Of a stretch of 64,000 bases of DNA, positions 9,250-17,570 are shown piece after piece (positions within the stretch are counted from its first letter, which is position 1; each line of letters starts with the position of its first letter). A program made the translations under genes and the position numbers. The stretch is from JAOPZW01 sp963764585 (GTDB taxonomy: Bacteria > Actinomycetota > Thermoleophilia > Solirubrobacterales > Solirubrobacteraceae): assembly GCA_963764585.1 (NCBI GenBank), contig CAVXTB010000006.1, positions 372,001 through 436,000 of the forward strand. Direction: 5' to 3'. The notes under the pieces are model-generated. The model had not been told where the DNA came from. It saw nothing but the letters and a program-made list of their open reading frames with translations, and searched no databases.

Positions 9250-9317
9250 CGTCGAAGACGTACGCGCATCGAGGAAGGGCGGATCGAAGGTGATCCGCCC
9301 GCTCGGCCTTCGAATCG

Positions 9318-12300
9318 CTACCGCGAGCCGACCGGCTCGCCGCGCGCCGCCGGATCGCTCTCGGGCAGCGCGGCGTCGAGGCTCGCCGGATCGCGATCGG
9401 TCCCGGCGATGACCTCGTCGCGCGCCTGGCGGTCGGTCTTGGGCAGGAAGCCGGACTTCATGCCGAAGTACACGGCCTGCGGGTGGTGGGCGACGATCGC
9501 CACGGTCGACTGCTCGGGGACGACGGCGTAGCCGCCGCTCAGGCGCAGGCCGATCGACTCGGCGTCGAGCAGGCGGAAGACCTTCTCGTGCTCTGACTGC
9601 TCGGGGCACGCGGGGTAGCCCCACGAGTAGCGCCGGCCCTGGTCGCGCTCGATGCCCAGGTCGCTGCGCACGCGCGAGTGCAGCCACTCGGCCAGGCCCT
9701 CGGCCGTCTGCACGCCGAGGCCGTGGACGAAGAGCTGCTCGGCGAACTCGCCGTCGGCCTCCAGCTTGGCCATCAGCTCGGTGACCTCGTCGCCGGCGGT
9801 GACGGCCTGCAGGGCGACGACGTCGAGCTCACCGCTGTCCTTCGGGCGGTAGAAGTCGGCCAGGCAGATGCGGTCGTGCTTGGGCTGGCGCGGGAAGACG
9901 AGGCGCTCGAGCACGGTCTCGCGGTCGTCGGGGTCGAGCACGACGACCTCGTTGCCCTCGCTGTAGCAGGGGAAGTAGCCGAGCTTGGTCCGCGGGTGCA
10001 GGTAGCTCGCCTCGCGCCACATGCGCTCGAGGCGCGGGCGGAAGTCCTCGTCGACGAGCTTGCGCCACGCCTCGCCCTTCACCCCGCGCCCGCCCCAGTG
10101 CAGCTTGAACAGCACGTGGGTGTCGAGGTGGTGGTAGACGGCGTCCATGTCGGCCTGCACCTCGCGCACGCCCCACCACGGCGGCGTGGGGACCGGCGCG
10201 TCGGTGGCCGCCTCGGAGCGCACCGAGGCGTCGGTGGTGTCGCCGAGCTCGGGCTCCGGGCCCTTCTCGCGCAGGCGCTGCGCGGCGTCGCGGGTCTTGG
10301 CGATGAGCGCCTCGCGCGCCTGCCCGTCGACGAGCTGGTCCATCTTGGCCAGCCCCTCGAAGGCGTCCTTGCAGTAGAAGAGCCCCGGCTCGTAGATCTC
10401 GTCGGAGTCGCGGCCGTTGGGGTACAGCGCGCGCAGCGCGAAGTCGCGGTTGATCGCGGCGCCGCCGACCAGCACGGGGAACTCGAGGCCCTCGCTGTGC
10501 AGCTCCTGGATGCACAGCGGCATCTGCTTGGAGGTCGAGACGAGCAGCGCGCTGAGGCCGATGGCCGTCGCGTCGTGCTCCTTGGCGGCCTCGATGATCG
10601 TGCCGATCGGGACCTGCTTGCCGAGGTCGACCACCGTGTAGCCGTTGTTGGTGAGGATCGTGTTGACCAGCGACTTGCCGATGTCGTGCACGTCGCCGAA
10701 GACGGTGGCGATGACGACGGTGCCCTTCGTGTAGCCCTCGAGCTTGTCGAGGTACTTCTCGAGCTGGGCGACGGCCCGCTTCATGACCTCGGCGCTCTGC
10801 AGCACGAACGGGAGGATCAGCTCGCCGGCGCCGAACTTGTCGCCGACCTCCTTCATCGCCGGCAGCAGGACGTCGTTGAGCGTCGGGACCGCGCCGATCT
10901 TGTCCACCGAGCGGTCGATCTGGGCCTCTACGCCGTCCTTCTTGCGCCGCAGGATGTGCCAGTGCAGGGCCTCCTCGGGCTCCATGTCGGCGGTCGGGTC
11001 GGCGGCCTCGTCTGCCGCCTCCTCGCCCTTGGCCTCGAAGTGGGCGATGAAGCGCTCGAGAGCGTCGTCGCGGCGGTTGAAGACCAGGTCGTCGGCCAGC
11101 TCGCGCTCGGCGCCGGAGATCTCGCCGTAGGGCGTGATGTGGTTGGGGTTGACCATCGCGAGGTCGAGCCCCGCCTCCACGCAGTGGTGCAGGAAGACCG
11201 AGTTGAGCACCGCGCGCGCGGCCGGCGAGACGCCGAAGGAGACGTTCGAGACGCCCAGCGACGTCTTGACCTGCGGCAGCGCCTCCTTGATGGCGCGGAT
11301 GCCGTCGATCGTGGCGACCGCCGACGGCCTCCACTCCTCGTCGCCGGTCGTCAGGGTGAAGGTCAGCGCGTCGAAGATCAGCAGCTCGGGGTCGAGGCCG
11401 TGCTCGTCGCAGGCCAGCTCCTTGATGCGCTGGGCGATCTCGAGCTTGCGCTCGGCCGTCTTGGCCATGCCGACCTCGTCGATGGTCAGCGCGATCACGG
11501 CGGCGCCGTGCTCGATGGCCAGCGGGACGACCGTATCGAGCTTGTCGCGGCCGGCCTCGAGGTTGATCGAGTTGACGATCGCGCGGCCCGGGATCTGGTC
11601 GAGCGCGGCCTGCAGCACGTCGGGCTCGGTCGAGTCGACCTGGATCGGCGACGGCTGGGAGAGCGAGACGCGCTTGACGACCTGGCGCATCTGCTCGTCC
11701 TCGTCCTGGCGCTCGGTGAGCGCGACGCAGATGTCGAGCACGTGCGCGCCGCCCTCGACCTGGTCCTCGGCGACCTGGACGAGGCCGTCGTAGTCGTCGG
11801 CCAGCAGCAGCTCCTTGGCCTTGCGCGAGCCCTGCGAGTTGACGCGCTCGCCGACCAGCGTCGGGCGCGGGTCCTGGACCAGCGGCGCGGCGGCGATCAT
11901 CGAGCTGACGTGGGGCGGGCGCGGCGCGGGGCGCTCGCCGATGCGGTGCCCGGCACAGCGCTCGTGGATCGCCGCGATGTGCTCGGTCGTCGTGCCGCAG
12001 CAGCCGCCGACGATCGTCACGCCGAAGCGCTCGACGAACTCGCCGAGGATGTCGGCCAGCGGCTCGGGCTCCTCGGGGAAGATCGTCTCGCCGTTGGGCC
12101 CCTGCAGCGGCAGGCCGGCGTTGGGGATGCAGTGCACCGGCACGGGGCTGAGCTCGCCGAGGAAGCGGATCGCGTCGCGCATGTCCTCGGGCCCGGTCGA
12201 GCAGTTGAGGCCGAGCGCGTCGACCTTCAGCGCATCGAGCGTGGTCAGCACGGCGCTGATGTCGGTGCCCAGGAGCATCTTGCCGCCGTTGGGCAATAGC

Positions 12301-12869
12301 GAGACGCTCGTCTGGATCGGCACCGCGCGGCCGAGCGCCTTGAACGCCTCGCGCGCGCCGAAGATCGCGGCCTTGACCTCGAGGATGTCCTGCGCGGTCT
12401 CGATGATGAGCAGATCGGCGCCGCCCTGCACCAGGCCGCGGGCCTGCTCCTCGAAGACGGTGACGAGCTCGCGGAAGGTGATCCTGCCCAGCGTGGGGTC
12501 GTCGGAGGCCGGCAGGTGGCCGGTCGGCCCGATCGATCCCGCGACGAAGCGGCCCTCGCCGACCGCCTTGCGCGCGATCTCGGCCGACTTGCGGTTGATC
12601 TCCAGCGTGTGCTCGCCCAGGCCCCACTCGTCGAGCTTCAGGCGCGAGGCCTGGAAGCTGTCGGTCTGCACGACCTCGGCGCCCACCTGGGCCATCGACT
12701 CGTGCAGCGCCTCGATGACGTCGGGGCGGTGCAGGACGAGCGCCTCGTGGCACTTGCCCTGCAGGCCGCCGTAGTCGGCCTGCGTGAGGTCGTACTGCTC
12801 GAGCGTCGCGCCCATCGAGCCGTCGAAGACGACGACGCGCTCGCGGATGGCGGCCAGGTAGTCGCGCAT
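9318..12869 (-). CDS. metH: Cobalamin-dependent methionine synthase
   Basis: 1183 residues with all four MetH modules. The homocysteine-binding barrel carries the zinc cysteines in LGLNCSTGP (about 236) and VGGCCGTTTEH (about 286). The pterin/methyltetrahydrofolate domain follows (about 345-610). The B12 module has the axial histidine motif DVHDIGK near residue 726. The AdoMet reactivation domain is C-terminal (about 880-1160, with YSWGYPACPEQSEH). It transfers a methyl group from 5-methyl-tetrahydrofolate to homocysteine in the cytoplasm. ATG 12869 is preferred to an upstream TTG, because a promoter-like TTGACA and a repeat lie in that extension. No B12 riboswitch is visible upstream. Confidence 0.96.
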   Translation of the reverse strand: MRDYLAAIRERVVVFDGSMGATLEQYDLTQADYGGLQGKCHEALVLHRPDVIEALHESMAQVGAEVVQTDSFQASRLKLDEWGLGEHTLEINRKSAEIARKAVGEGRFVAGSIGPTGHLPASDDPTLGRITFRELVTVFEEQARGLVQGGADLLIIETAQDILEVKAAIFGAREAFKALGRAVPIQTSVSLLPNGGKMLLGTDISAVLTTLDALKVDALGLNCSTGPEDMRDAIRFLGELSPVPVHCIPNAGLPLQGPNGETIFPEEPEPLADILGEFVERFGVTIVGGCCGTTTEHIAAIHERCAGHRIGERPAPRPPHVSSMIAAAPLVQDPRPTLVGERVNSQGSRKAKELLLADDYDGLVQVAEDQVEGGAHVLDICVALTERQDEDEQMRQVVKRVSLSQPSPIQVDSTEPDVLQAALDQIPGRAIVNSINLEAGRDKLDTVVPLAIEHGAAVIALTIDEVGMAKTAERKLEIAQRIKELACDEHGLDPELLIFDALTFTLTTGDEEWRPSAVATIDGIRAIKEALPQVKTSLGVSNVSFGVSPAARAVLNSVFLHHCVEAGLDLAMVNPNHITPYGEISGAERELADDLVFNRRDDALERFIAHFEAKGEEAADEAADPTADMEPEEALHWHILRRKKDGVEAQIDRSVDKIGAVPTLNDVLLPAMKEVGDKFGAGELILPFVLQSAEVMKRAVAQLEKYLDKLEGYTKGTVVIATVFGDVHDIGKSLVNTILTNNGYTVVDLGKQVPIGTIIEAAKEHDATAIGLSALLVSTSKQMPLCIQELHSEGLEFPVLVGGAAINRDFALRALYPNGRDSDEIYEPGLFYCKDAFEGLAKMDQLVDGQAREALIAKTRDAAQRLREKGPEPELGDTTDASVRSEAATDAPVPTPPWWGVREVQADMDAVYHHLDTHVLFKLHWGGRGVKGEAWRKLVDEDFRPRLERMWREASYLHPRTKLGYFPCYSEGNEVVVLDPDDRETVLERLVFPRQPKHDRICLADFYRPKDSGELDVVALQAVTAGDEVTELMAKLEADGEFAEQLFVHGLGVQTAEGLAEWLHSRVRSDLGIERDQGRRYSWGYPACPEQSEHEKVFRLLDAESIGLRLSGGYAVVPEQSTVAIVAHHPQAVYFGMKSGFLPKTDRQARDEVIAGTDRDPASLDAALPESDPAARGEPVGSR

Positions 12870-12886
12870 CGCGGGGATGCTACCAG

Positions 12887-12908
12887 AACCTTGACACAAC
12901 CTTGTCAA
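12887..12908 (-). promoter_or_regulatory. metH promoter with overlapping repeats (candidate operator)
   Basis: On the plus strand AACCTTG occurs at 12887-12893 and 12898-12904, exactly 11 bp apart (one helical turn). TTGACA (12891-12896) and TGTCAA (12903-12908) form a 6-bp inverted repeat. Read on the minus strand, TTGACA at 12908-12903 can be a -35 and TAGCAT at 12882-12877 a -10 (20-bp spacing, long), which would give a near-leaderless metH transcript. The overlap of repeats and promoter suggests a repressor site; the regulator is unknown. Confidence 0.45.
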
Positions 12909-12966
12909 TGTTCGGCCGCCTGAGAATCGGACATCTGGTCCCTACGCGCGATCTCGCGCATCCGCT

Positions 12967-13494
12967 ATGCCATGGGCGATGACCGCGACGCTGACGATCG
13001 TCGACGCCGGCGAGGAGCACCTTGCTGCGATCGCCGAGATCTACGCCGCCGCCGCGCGCGACAGCGCCGCCACCTTCGACTTCGAGGGCCGGCCGGTGGC
13101 GTGGTGGCGGGCGGTGCGCGACGCGGTCGATCCCGTGGCCGGCAACTTCCTGCTCACCGCGATCGACGCCGACGGCGCGGTCGCCGGCTACGCCAAGAGC
13201 GGCCGCTTCCGCGACAAGCCCGCCTACGACAGCACGCGCGAGGTATCGGTCTACGTGGCCGAGTCCGCGCGCGGGCAGGGGGTGGGCAAGGCGCTCTACG
13301 CGTCGCTGCTCGCTCGCCTCGAGGCGTGCGGCATCCGCCTGGCCGTCGGCGGGGTGACCGAGCCCAACCCGGCGAGCACGCGCCTGCACCTGGCGTGTGG
13401 CTTCGCGCGCGTCGGGACGTTCGCCGGCGTGGGGACGAAGTTCGGGCGGCTGTGGGACGTGACGTGGTACCAGCGGGCGCTCGGCCCGCGTTGA
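12967..13494 (+). CDS. GNAT family N-acetyltransferase (phosphinothricin acetyltransferase-like)
   Basis: 175 residues (171 if the second ATG at 12979 is used). The acetyl-CoA loop is seen as ESARGQGVGKALYASLLARLE, preceded by the REVSVYVAE strand; the C-terminal NPASTRLHLACGFARVGTF motif places it among PAT/bar-like acetyltransferases that acetylate amino groups of small molecules. The actual substrate, and whether it confers resistance, are not predictable. Its start lies 97 bp from the divergent metH start, so the two genes share a control region. Confidence 0.88.
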   Translation: MPWAMTATLTIVDAGEEHLAAIAEIYAAAARDSAATFDFEGRPVAWWRAVRDAVDPVAGNFLLTAIDADGAVAGYAKSGRFRDKPAYDSTREVSVYVAESARGQGVGKALYASLLARLEACGIRLAVGGVTEPNPASTRLHLACGFARVGTFAGVGTKFGRLWDVTWYQRALGPR

Positions 13495-13531
13495 CGCCCC
13501 GCCGCCGGTCCTGTAGACCCCGACTGTTTCC

Positions 13532-14017
13532 ATGGCGGCCTTCGACTACTTCCTGAAGATCGACGGCATCACCGGCGAGAGCACCGACTCCAAGCACAAG
13601 GGGGAGATCGAGGTCCTCAGCTGGTCGTGGGGCGAGTCGCATCCGACGCCCCCGGGCGGCGGGGGCGGCGGCGGTGCCGGCAAGGTCGAGATGACCGACT
13701 TCCACGTGAGCGCGGACTTCACGAAGGCCAGCCCGCAGCTCCTGCTCGCGTGCGCGTCGGGCAAGCACTTCAAGAACGCGGTCCTCGCCGGTCGCCGCGG
13801 CGGCGCCAAGGGCCAGGGCGACTTCCTGACCTTCTCGCTCACCGACGTCCTCGTCAGCTCCTTCCAGACCGGCGGCACGACGGCGGAGTCACCGCTCGAC
13901 TCGGTGTCGCTGAACTTCGCCAAGATCGAGGTCACCTACAAGGAGCAGACGGCCAAGGGCGGCGCGGGCACCGCGGTGCGCGTGGGCTGGGACCGCAAGA
14001 GCAACAAGGCGTTCTGA
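13532..14017 (+). CDS. Hcp-like (type VI secretion tube family) protein
   Basis: 161 residues from ATG. The order MAAFDYFLKIDGITGESTDS - HKGEIEVLSWSWG - DFHVSADFTKASPQLLLACASG - FLTFSLTDVLVSSFQTGG - SVSLNFAKIEVTYKEQ is the Hcp1 beta-barrel pattern. Hcp proteins form hexameric rings, as T6SS tube or secreted effector carrier. A glycine-rich run of seven Gly in the first long loop is odd. No other T6SS gene is visible in the window, and canonical T6SS is not known from actinomycetes, so a stand-alone role is more likely. Its TGA overlaps the possible CTG start of the following methyltransferase. Confidence 0.85.
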   Translation: MAAFDYFLKIDGITGESTDSKHKGEIEVLSWSWGESHPTPPGGGGGGGAGKVEMTDFHVSADFTKASPQLLLACASGKHFKNAVLAGRRGGAKGQGDFLTFSLTDVLVSSFQTGGTTAESPLDSVSLNFAKIEVTYKEQTAKGGAGTAVRVGWDRKSNKAF

Positions 14018-15456
14018 CCTCCTCGCTCTACGACGCGGTCCCCTACCCGGGTCACCCGTTCGCCCAGACCCACCCCGACCGCCTCGCGACCATCGCGACG
14101 CTCTTCGGGCTGCGACCCGCGCCGATCGACCGCTGCCGTGTCCTCGAGCTCGGCTGCGGCGACGGCGGCAACCTCGTGCCGATGGCCGTCGCGCTGCCCG
14201 GGGCGACCTTCGTCGGCGTCGACGCCGCGCCGGGCGCGATCGCGCGCGCCAGCCGGCTCGTGGCGACGCTCGGCCTGGCCAACGTGACGCTCGAGGCGAT
14301 CGCGATCGAGGACTTCGCGCCGACGCCGGCGAGCTTCGACTACGTGATCGCCCACGGCGTGTACTCGTGGGTGGCGCCGGCGGCGCGCGACCGCCTCCTC
14401 GATCTGTGCCGGATCGCGCTGCACGGCGACGGCGTGGCCTACGTCAGCTACAACGCCCTGCCCGGCGGGCGCGCGCGCCAGGCGCTGCGCGACATGCTGC
14501 GCTTCCACACGGCCGCGCTCACCGATCCGCGCGAGCGCATCGCGGAGGGCCGCGCGCTGCTGGCCTTCCTCGTCGAGGGCGCGCCGGCGCAGTCCGAGCT
14601 GCGCGTGCACGCCGGCGAGCTGCTCGATCGCAGCGACGCGAGCCTGCTGCACGACGACCTCGCCGAGGTCAACGAGCCGGTCTACTTCCACGAGCTCGTC
14701 GCGCACGCGGGCCGCCACAGCATGGCGTACCTCGCGGAGGCTGACTTCTTCGAGATGCAGATCGGCGCCGCCTCGGAGCCGGCGGCCGACGCGCTGCTCG
14801 GCGTCGAGGACCCCGTCCGCCGCGAGCAGTACCTGGACTTCCTCAAGGGCCGGATGTTCCGCCAGACGCTGCTGTGCCATGCCGGGCGCACGGTCGACCG
14901 CACGCCGCGGCCGGCGGTCGTCGCGGACCTCGCCGTGTCCACCCAGGCCGAGCGGCACGGGGAGGCCTTCGAAGGCCCGAGCGGCTCGACGCTGACCACC
15001 GACAACCCGGTCGTCGTCGCGGCGCTCGAGCGCGCGGCGGCCGCCTGGCCGGCCGCGTTGTGGGTGCGCGACCTGATCGCTCCCGGCGTCGACGGCGGCG
15101 CCGTGTGCGACGCGCTCCTGCGCGCCTACGCGGCCAACCTCGTGATGCTCCACGTTCATCCGCCGGCGCTCACCACGACGCCGGGGGAGAGGCCGTGCAC
15201 CAGCGCGCTCGCGCGCCAGCAGGCCGGCGCCGGCGAGCTCGTCACCAACCTGCGCCACGTGAGCGTGCGCATCGAGGACGACCTCGGGCGCCGGCTGCTG
15301 GCGCTGCTCGACGGCACGCGGGACCGCGCTGCGCTGGCGGCCGAGCTGCGCGCGTTCCTGGCCGAGCGTGGCGAGCAGCTCAGCGACGCGGAGCTGCGAG
15401 ACGGCCTGGAGCGAAGCCTGCAGGGTCTCGCGCGGCTCGCCCTGCTGCAGGGCTGA
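14014..15456 (+). CDS. SAM-dependent methyltransferase with methyltransferase regulatory domain
   Basis: About 480 residues. YDAVPYPGHPFAQTHPDRL at the N-terminus is the family signature; motif I is VLELGCGDGGN and the acidic end of beta-2 is FVGVDAAPGA. The central PF10119-type regulatory domain (about 215-300) and a C-terminal winged-helix-like region follow. The target is unknown. No ATG, GTG or TTG lies close to the conserved start; the only plausible initiator is CTG at 14014, which overlaps the Hcp stop as CTGA, so translation is probably coupled. The last 77 bp overlap the 3' end of the convergent MFS gene. Confidence 0.82.
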   Translation: MTSSLYDAVPYPGHPFAQTHPDRLATIATLFGLRPAPIDRCRVLELGCGDGGNLVPMAVALPGATFVGVDAAPGAIARASRLVATLGLANVTLEAIAIEDFAPTPASFDYVIAHGVYSWVAPAARDRLLDLCRIALHGDGVAYVSYNALPGGRARQALRDMLRFHTAALTDPRERIAEGRALLAFLVEGAPAQSELRVHAGELLDRSDASLLHDDLAEVNEPVYFHELVAHAGRHSMAYLAEADFFEMQIGAASEPAADALLGVEDPVRREQYLDFLKGRMFRQTLLCHAGRTVDRTPRPAVVADLAVSTQAERHGEAFEGPSGSTLTTDNPVVVAALERAAAAWPAALWVRDLIAPGVDGGAVCDALLRAYAANLVMLHVHPPALTTTPGERPCTSALARQQAGAGELVTNLRHVSVRIEDDLGRRLLALLDGTRDRAALAAELRAFLAERGEQLSDAELRDGLERSLQGLARLALLQG

Positions 15457-16558
15457 GCAGCGCGAGCCCCAGGGCGACGGCGGTCACCGCGGCCAGGCTC
15501 GCCCGCAGCGTCGTCGCCTCCGCGACCAGGCCGACCACCGCCGGCCCCACGAGGAAGCCGAGGTAGGCGATCGTCGTCACGATCGACACGGCGGCGCCGC
15601 GGACCGCCTCGTCCGCGCCGCGGCCCGCGAGCGAGAACAGGATCGGCGCGCAGATCGAGACGCCCCCGCCGGCCAGGACGACGCCCGCGAGCGCGAGCCC
15701 CGCGACCGGCGCCAGGGCGGCGAGCAGCGTCCCCGCGGCGCCGACGAGCGCGCCCGTGCGCAGCAAGGTCACCTCGCTGACGCGGCCCGCGAAGCCGTGG
15801 CTGCCGAAGCGCGCCGCGGCGGCCGAGCCGGCGAACAGGGCGGGCGCGAGCGCGCCGAGGGCGGGGGAGGCGTCGAGGTCGCTCTCGAGATGCACCGCGC
15901 CCCAGCTCTGCCACGCGTTCTCGACGAAGAAGGCCAGCGCGCACAGCGCGCCGAGCACGACGAGCGCGCGCGGGATGTGGCGCAGCGACGCGTCCGGGCG
16001 CGCGATCCCGCCGCCGGCCGCGGGCGCGCGCAGCAGCACGAGCGCGACCAGCGCGACGACGGCACCGACGAGCACGAGCACGAGCTCGGCACCCGCGCCG
16101 GCCGCGCGCAGCCCGCCGGTGGCCAGGCTGCCGACCACCACGCAGGCCGAGAAGGTGCCGTGGGCGAGGCTCAGGACCGGCCGGTCGGCGGCCGCCTCGC
16201 TGCGCACGCCCTCGGCGTTGATCGCGACGTCGACCGCGCCGGACGTCGCGCCGAGGACGAGCAGCGCCGCGCTCAGCGCGACCGGCGAGGTCGCGAGCCC
16301 CGGCAGCGCCGCTGCCGCCGCGAAGGCCGCGAGCGCCGCGGGCAGCGCCGGCGCGCCCCAGCGGTCCAGCGCGCTGCCCGCCACGCGCATCGTCAGCAGC
16401 GCGCCGGCGCCGATGCACAGCAGCGCGATGCCGAGCTGCCCGTCGCTCACGCCGGCGTGCGCCTGCAAGGCCGGCAGCGCGGCGCCCCAGCTTCCCCAGA
16501 ACGCGCCGAAGGCGGCGAAGCCCCCCAGCACGCGCAGCCGTCCCGCCGCCGTCGCCAT
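15380..16558 (-). CDS. MFS transporter (YbjJ-like)
   Basis: 392 residues with about twelve membrane segments. The N-terminal FGAFWGSWGAALPALQAHAGVSDGQLGIALL and the loop between segments 2 and 3 (RVAGSALDRWG) fit the YbjJ-like group of major facilitator proteins. It would be an inner-membrane secondary transporter of unknown substrate. It ends inside the 3' end of the convergent methyltransferase gene (77-bp antisense overlap). Upstream on the same strand, 12 bp away, is the LysR regulator, so the two probably form an operon. Confidence 0.87.
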   Translation of the reverse strand: MATAAGRLRVLGGFAAFGAFWGSWGAALPALQAHAGVSDGQLGIALLCIGAGALLTMRVAGSALDRWGAPALPAALAAFAAAAALPGLATSPVALSAALLVLGATSGAVDVAINAEGVRSEAAADRPVLSLAHGTFSACVVVGSLATGGLRAAGAGAELVLVLVGAVVALVALVLLRAPAAGGGIARPDASLRHIPRALVVLGALCALAFFVENAWQSWGAVHLESDLDASPALGALAPALFAGSAAAARFGSHGFAGRVSEVTLLRTGALVGAAGTLLAALAPVAGLALAGVVLAGGGVSICAPILFSLAGRGADEAVRGAAVSIVTTIAYLGFLVGPAVVGLVAEATTLRASLAAVTAVALGLALLSPAAGRAARDPAGFAPGRLAAPRR

Positions 16559-16570
16559 CCCCGCACTGTG

Positions 16571-17485
16571 TCAGCGCGGGGCCAGCGAGCGTCCGGCGCC
16601 CTTGATGGCGTCGCGCACGACCGTCAGCGCCGGGCGGCCGAGCGCGTCGCGGCGGGCGGCGAGGAAGACCTCGCGGCGCAGCTCGGCGTCCGCGATGGGC
16701 CGCAGCGCGACCGCGTCGCCGCCGCGCGCGGCGAGCAGCTCGGGCAGGAAGGTCAGCGCGTGGCCCGCCGCCACCAGCGCGCGCAGGACGAGCAGGTCGT
16801 CGGACTGGTGGCGGACGTCGGGCTGGAAGCCGCCGAGCAGGTTGCACGCGCGCACGACGAGCGCCGCGTGCCCGCCGACGTTGCCCGCGCCCCACGTCTC
16901 GCCCGCGAGATCGGCGAGCCGCACGGCGCGCGCGCCGGCCGCGCGCGGATGGTCGGGCGGCAGGGCGAGCAGGAGCCGTTCGTCGAGGAGCGGCTCGCGC
17001 TCGATGCCGGGGTCGCGCGGCTCGGGGACGTGGTCGTACTCGATGCCGATGACGAGGTCGACCTGGCCCAGCGCCAGCGAGCGCAGCGCCGGCCCGGTCT
17101 CGGCCTGGACGACCTCGACGCGCAGCCCCGGATGCTCGGCGGCGACGGCGGTCAGCGCGGCGGGGAGCAGGTTGACCGCGCCGGTCTGGAACGACGTCAC
17201 CCGGACGGTGCCGACCACCGCGCCGGCGCTGGCCGCGAGATCGGCCTCGGCCTGCTCCATGCGCGCCAGCAGCGCCTCGGCGTGCTCGACGAGGACGTTC
17301 CCGGCGTCGGTGAGCCGGACCCCGCGCCCGACGCGCTCGAGCAGCGCCACGCCGGCCTCGCGCTCGAGCTCGGAGAGCTGCTGGGAGACCGACGAGGGGC
17401 TGTAGGAGAGCGCGTCGGCGACCGCCGCGAGCGTGCCGCGAACCTGCAGCTCGCGCAGCAGGCGCAGGCGCCGGAGGTCAAGCAT
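16571..17485 (-). CDS. LysR-family transcriptional regulator
   Basis: 304 residues from ATG (MLDLRRLRLLRELQVRGTLA). The N-terminal winged helix has ALSYSPSSVSQQLSELEREAG (recognition helix) and LLERVGRGVRLTDAG; residues about 90-295 are the periplasmic-binding-protein-like effector domain. It is read together with the MFS gene 12 bp downstream. An upstream membrane-protein gene points the other way, with a direct repeat between them that is a likely binding site. The inducer is unknown. Confidence 0.92.
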   Translation of the reverse strand: MLDLRRLRLLRELQVRGTLAAVADALSYSPSSVSQQLSELEREAGVALLERVGRGVRLTDAGNVLVEHAEALLARMEQAEADLAASAGAVVGTVRVTSFQTGAVNLLPAALTAVAAEHPGLRVEVVQAETGPALRSLALGQVDLVIGIEYDHVPEPRDPGIEREPLLDERLLLALPPDHPRAAGARAVRLADLAGETWGAGNVGGHAALVVRACNLLGGFQPDVRHQSDDLLVLRALVAAGHALTFLPELLAARGGDAVALRPIADAELRREVFLAARRDALGRPALTVVRDAIKGAGRSLAPR

Positions 17486-17498
17486 GCTTCGGCAAATC

Positions 17499-17540
17499 CG
17501 AACGATAACCGTCGACAATCATCGCTGGACGCGAACGATA
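17499..17540. promoter_or_regulatory. Candidate LysR operator (CGAACGATA direct repeat)
   Basis: CGAACGATA occurs at 17499-17507 and 17532-17540, 33 bp apart, about three helical turns. The repeats lie between the start of the lysR gene (17485) and the coding part of the divergent membrane protein. LysR-type regulators normally bind two sites in such a divergent gap; these repeats are the obvious candidates. Confidence 0.5.
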
Positions 17541-17570
17541 GCCACGGCGCACGATGGAGGCACGGACCCC

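Noticed and set aside
9678..12299. 873-codon plus-strand frame opposite metH
   Set aside because: Low-complexity, Val/Asp/Leu/Arg-rich shadow of metH; no domain recognisable and no ribosome site.
12870..12908. Longer metH start at TTG 12908
   Set aside because: The extension (MTRLCQGSGSIPA) is not part of the MetH fold and overlaps a TTGACA promoter element and repeats; ATG 12869 gives the normal N-terminus.
13664..13680. Run of glycine codons in the Hcp-like gene as a frameshift hotspot or assembly artefact
   Set aside because: The frame is continuous on both sides and matches the family before and after the loop, so it is read as a genuine Gly-rich insertion.
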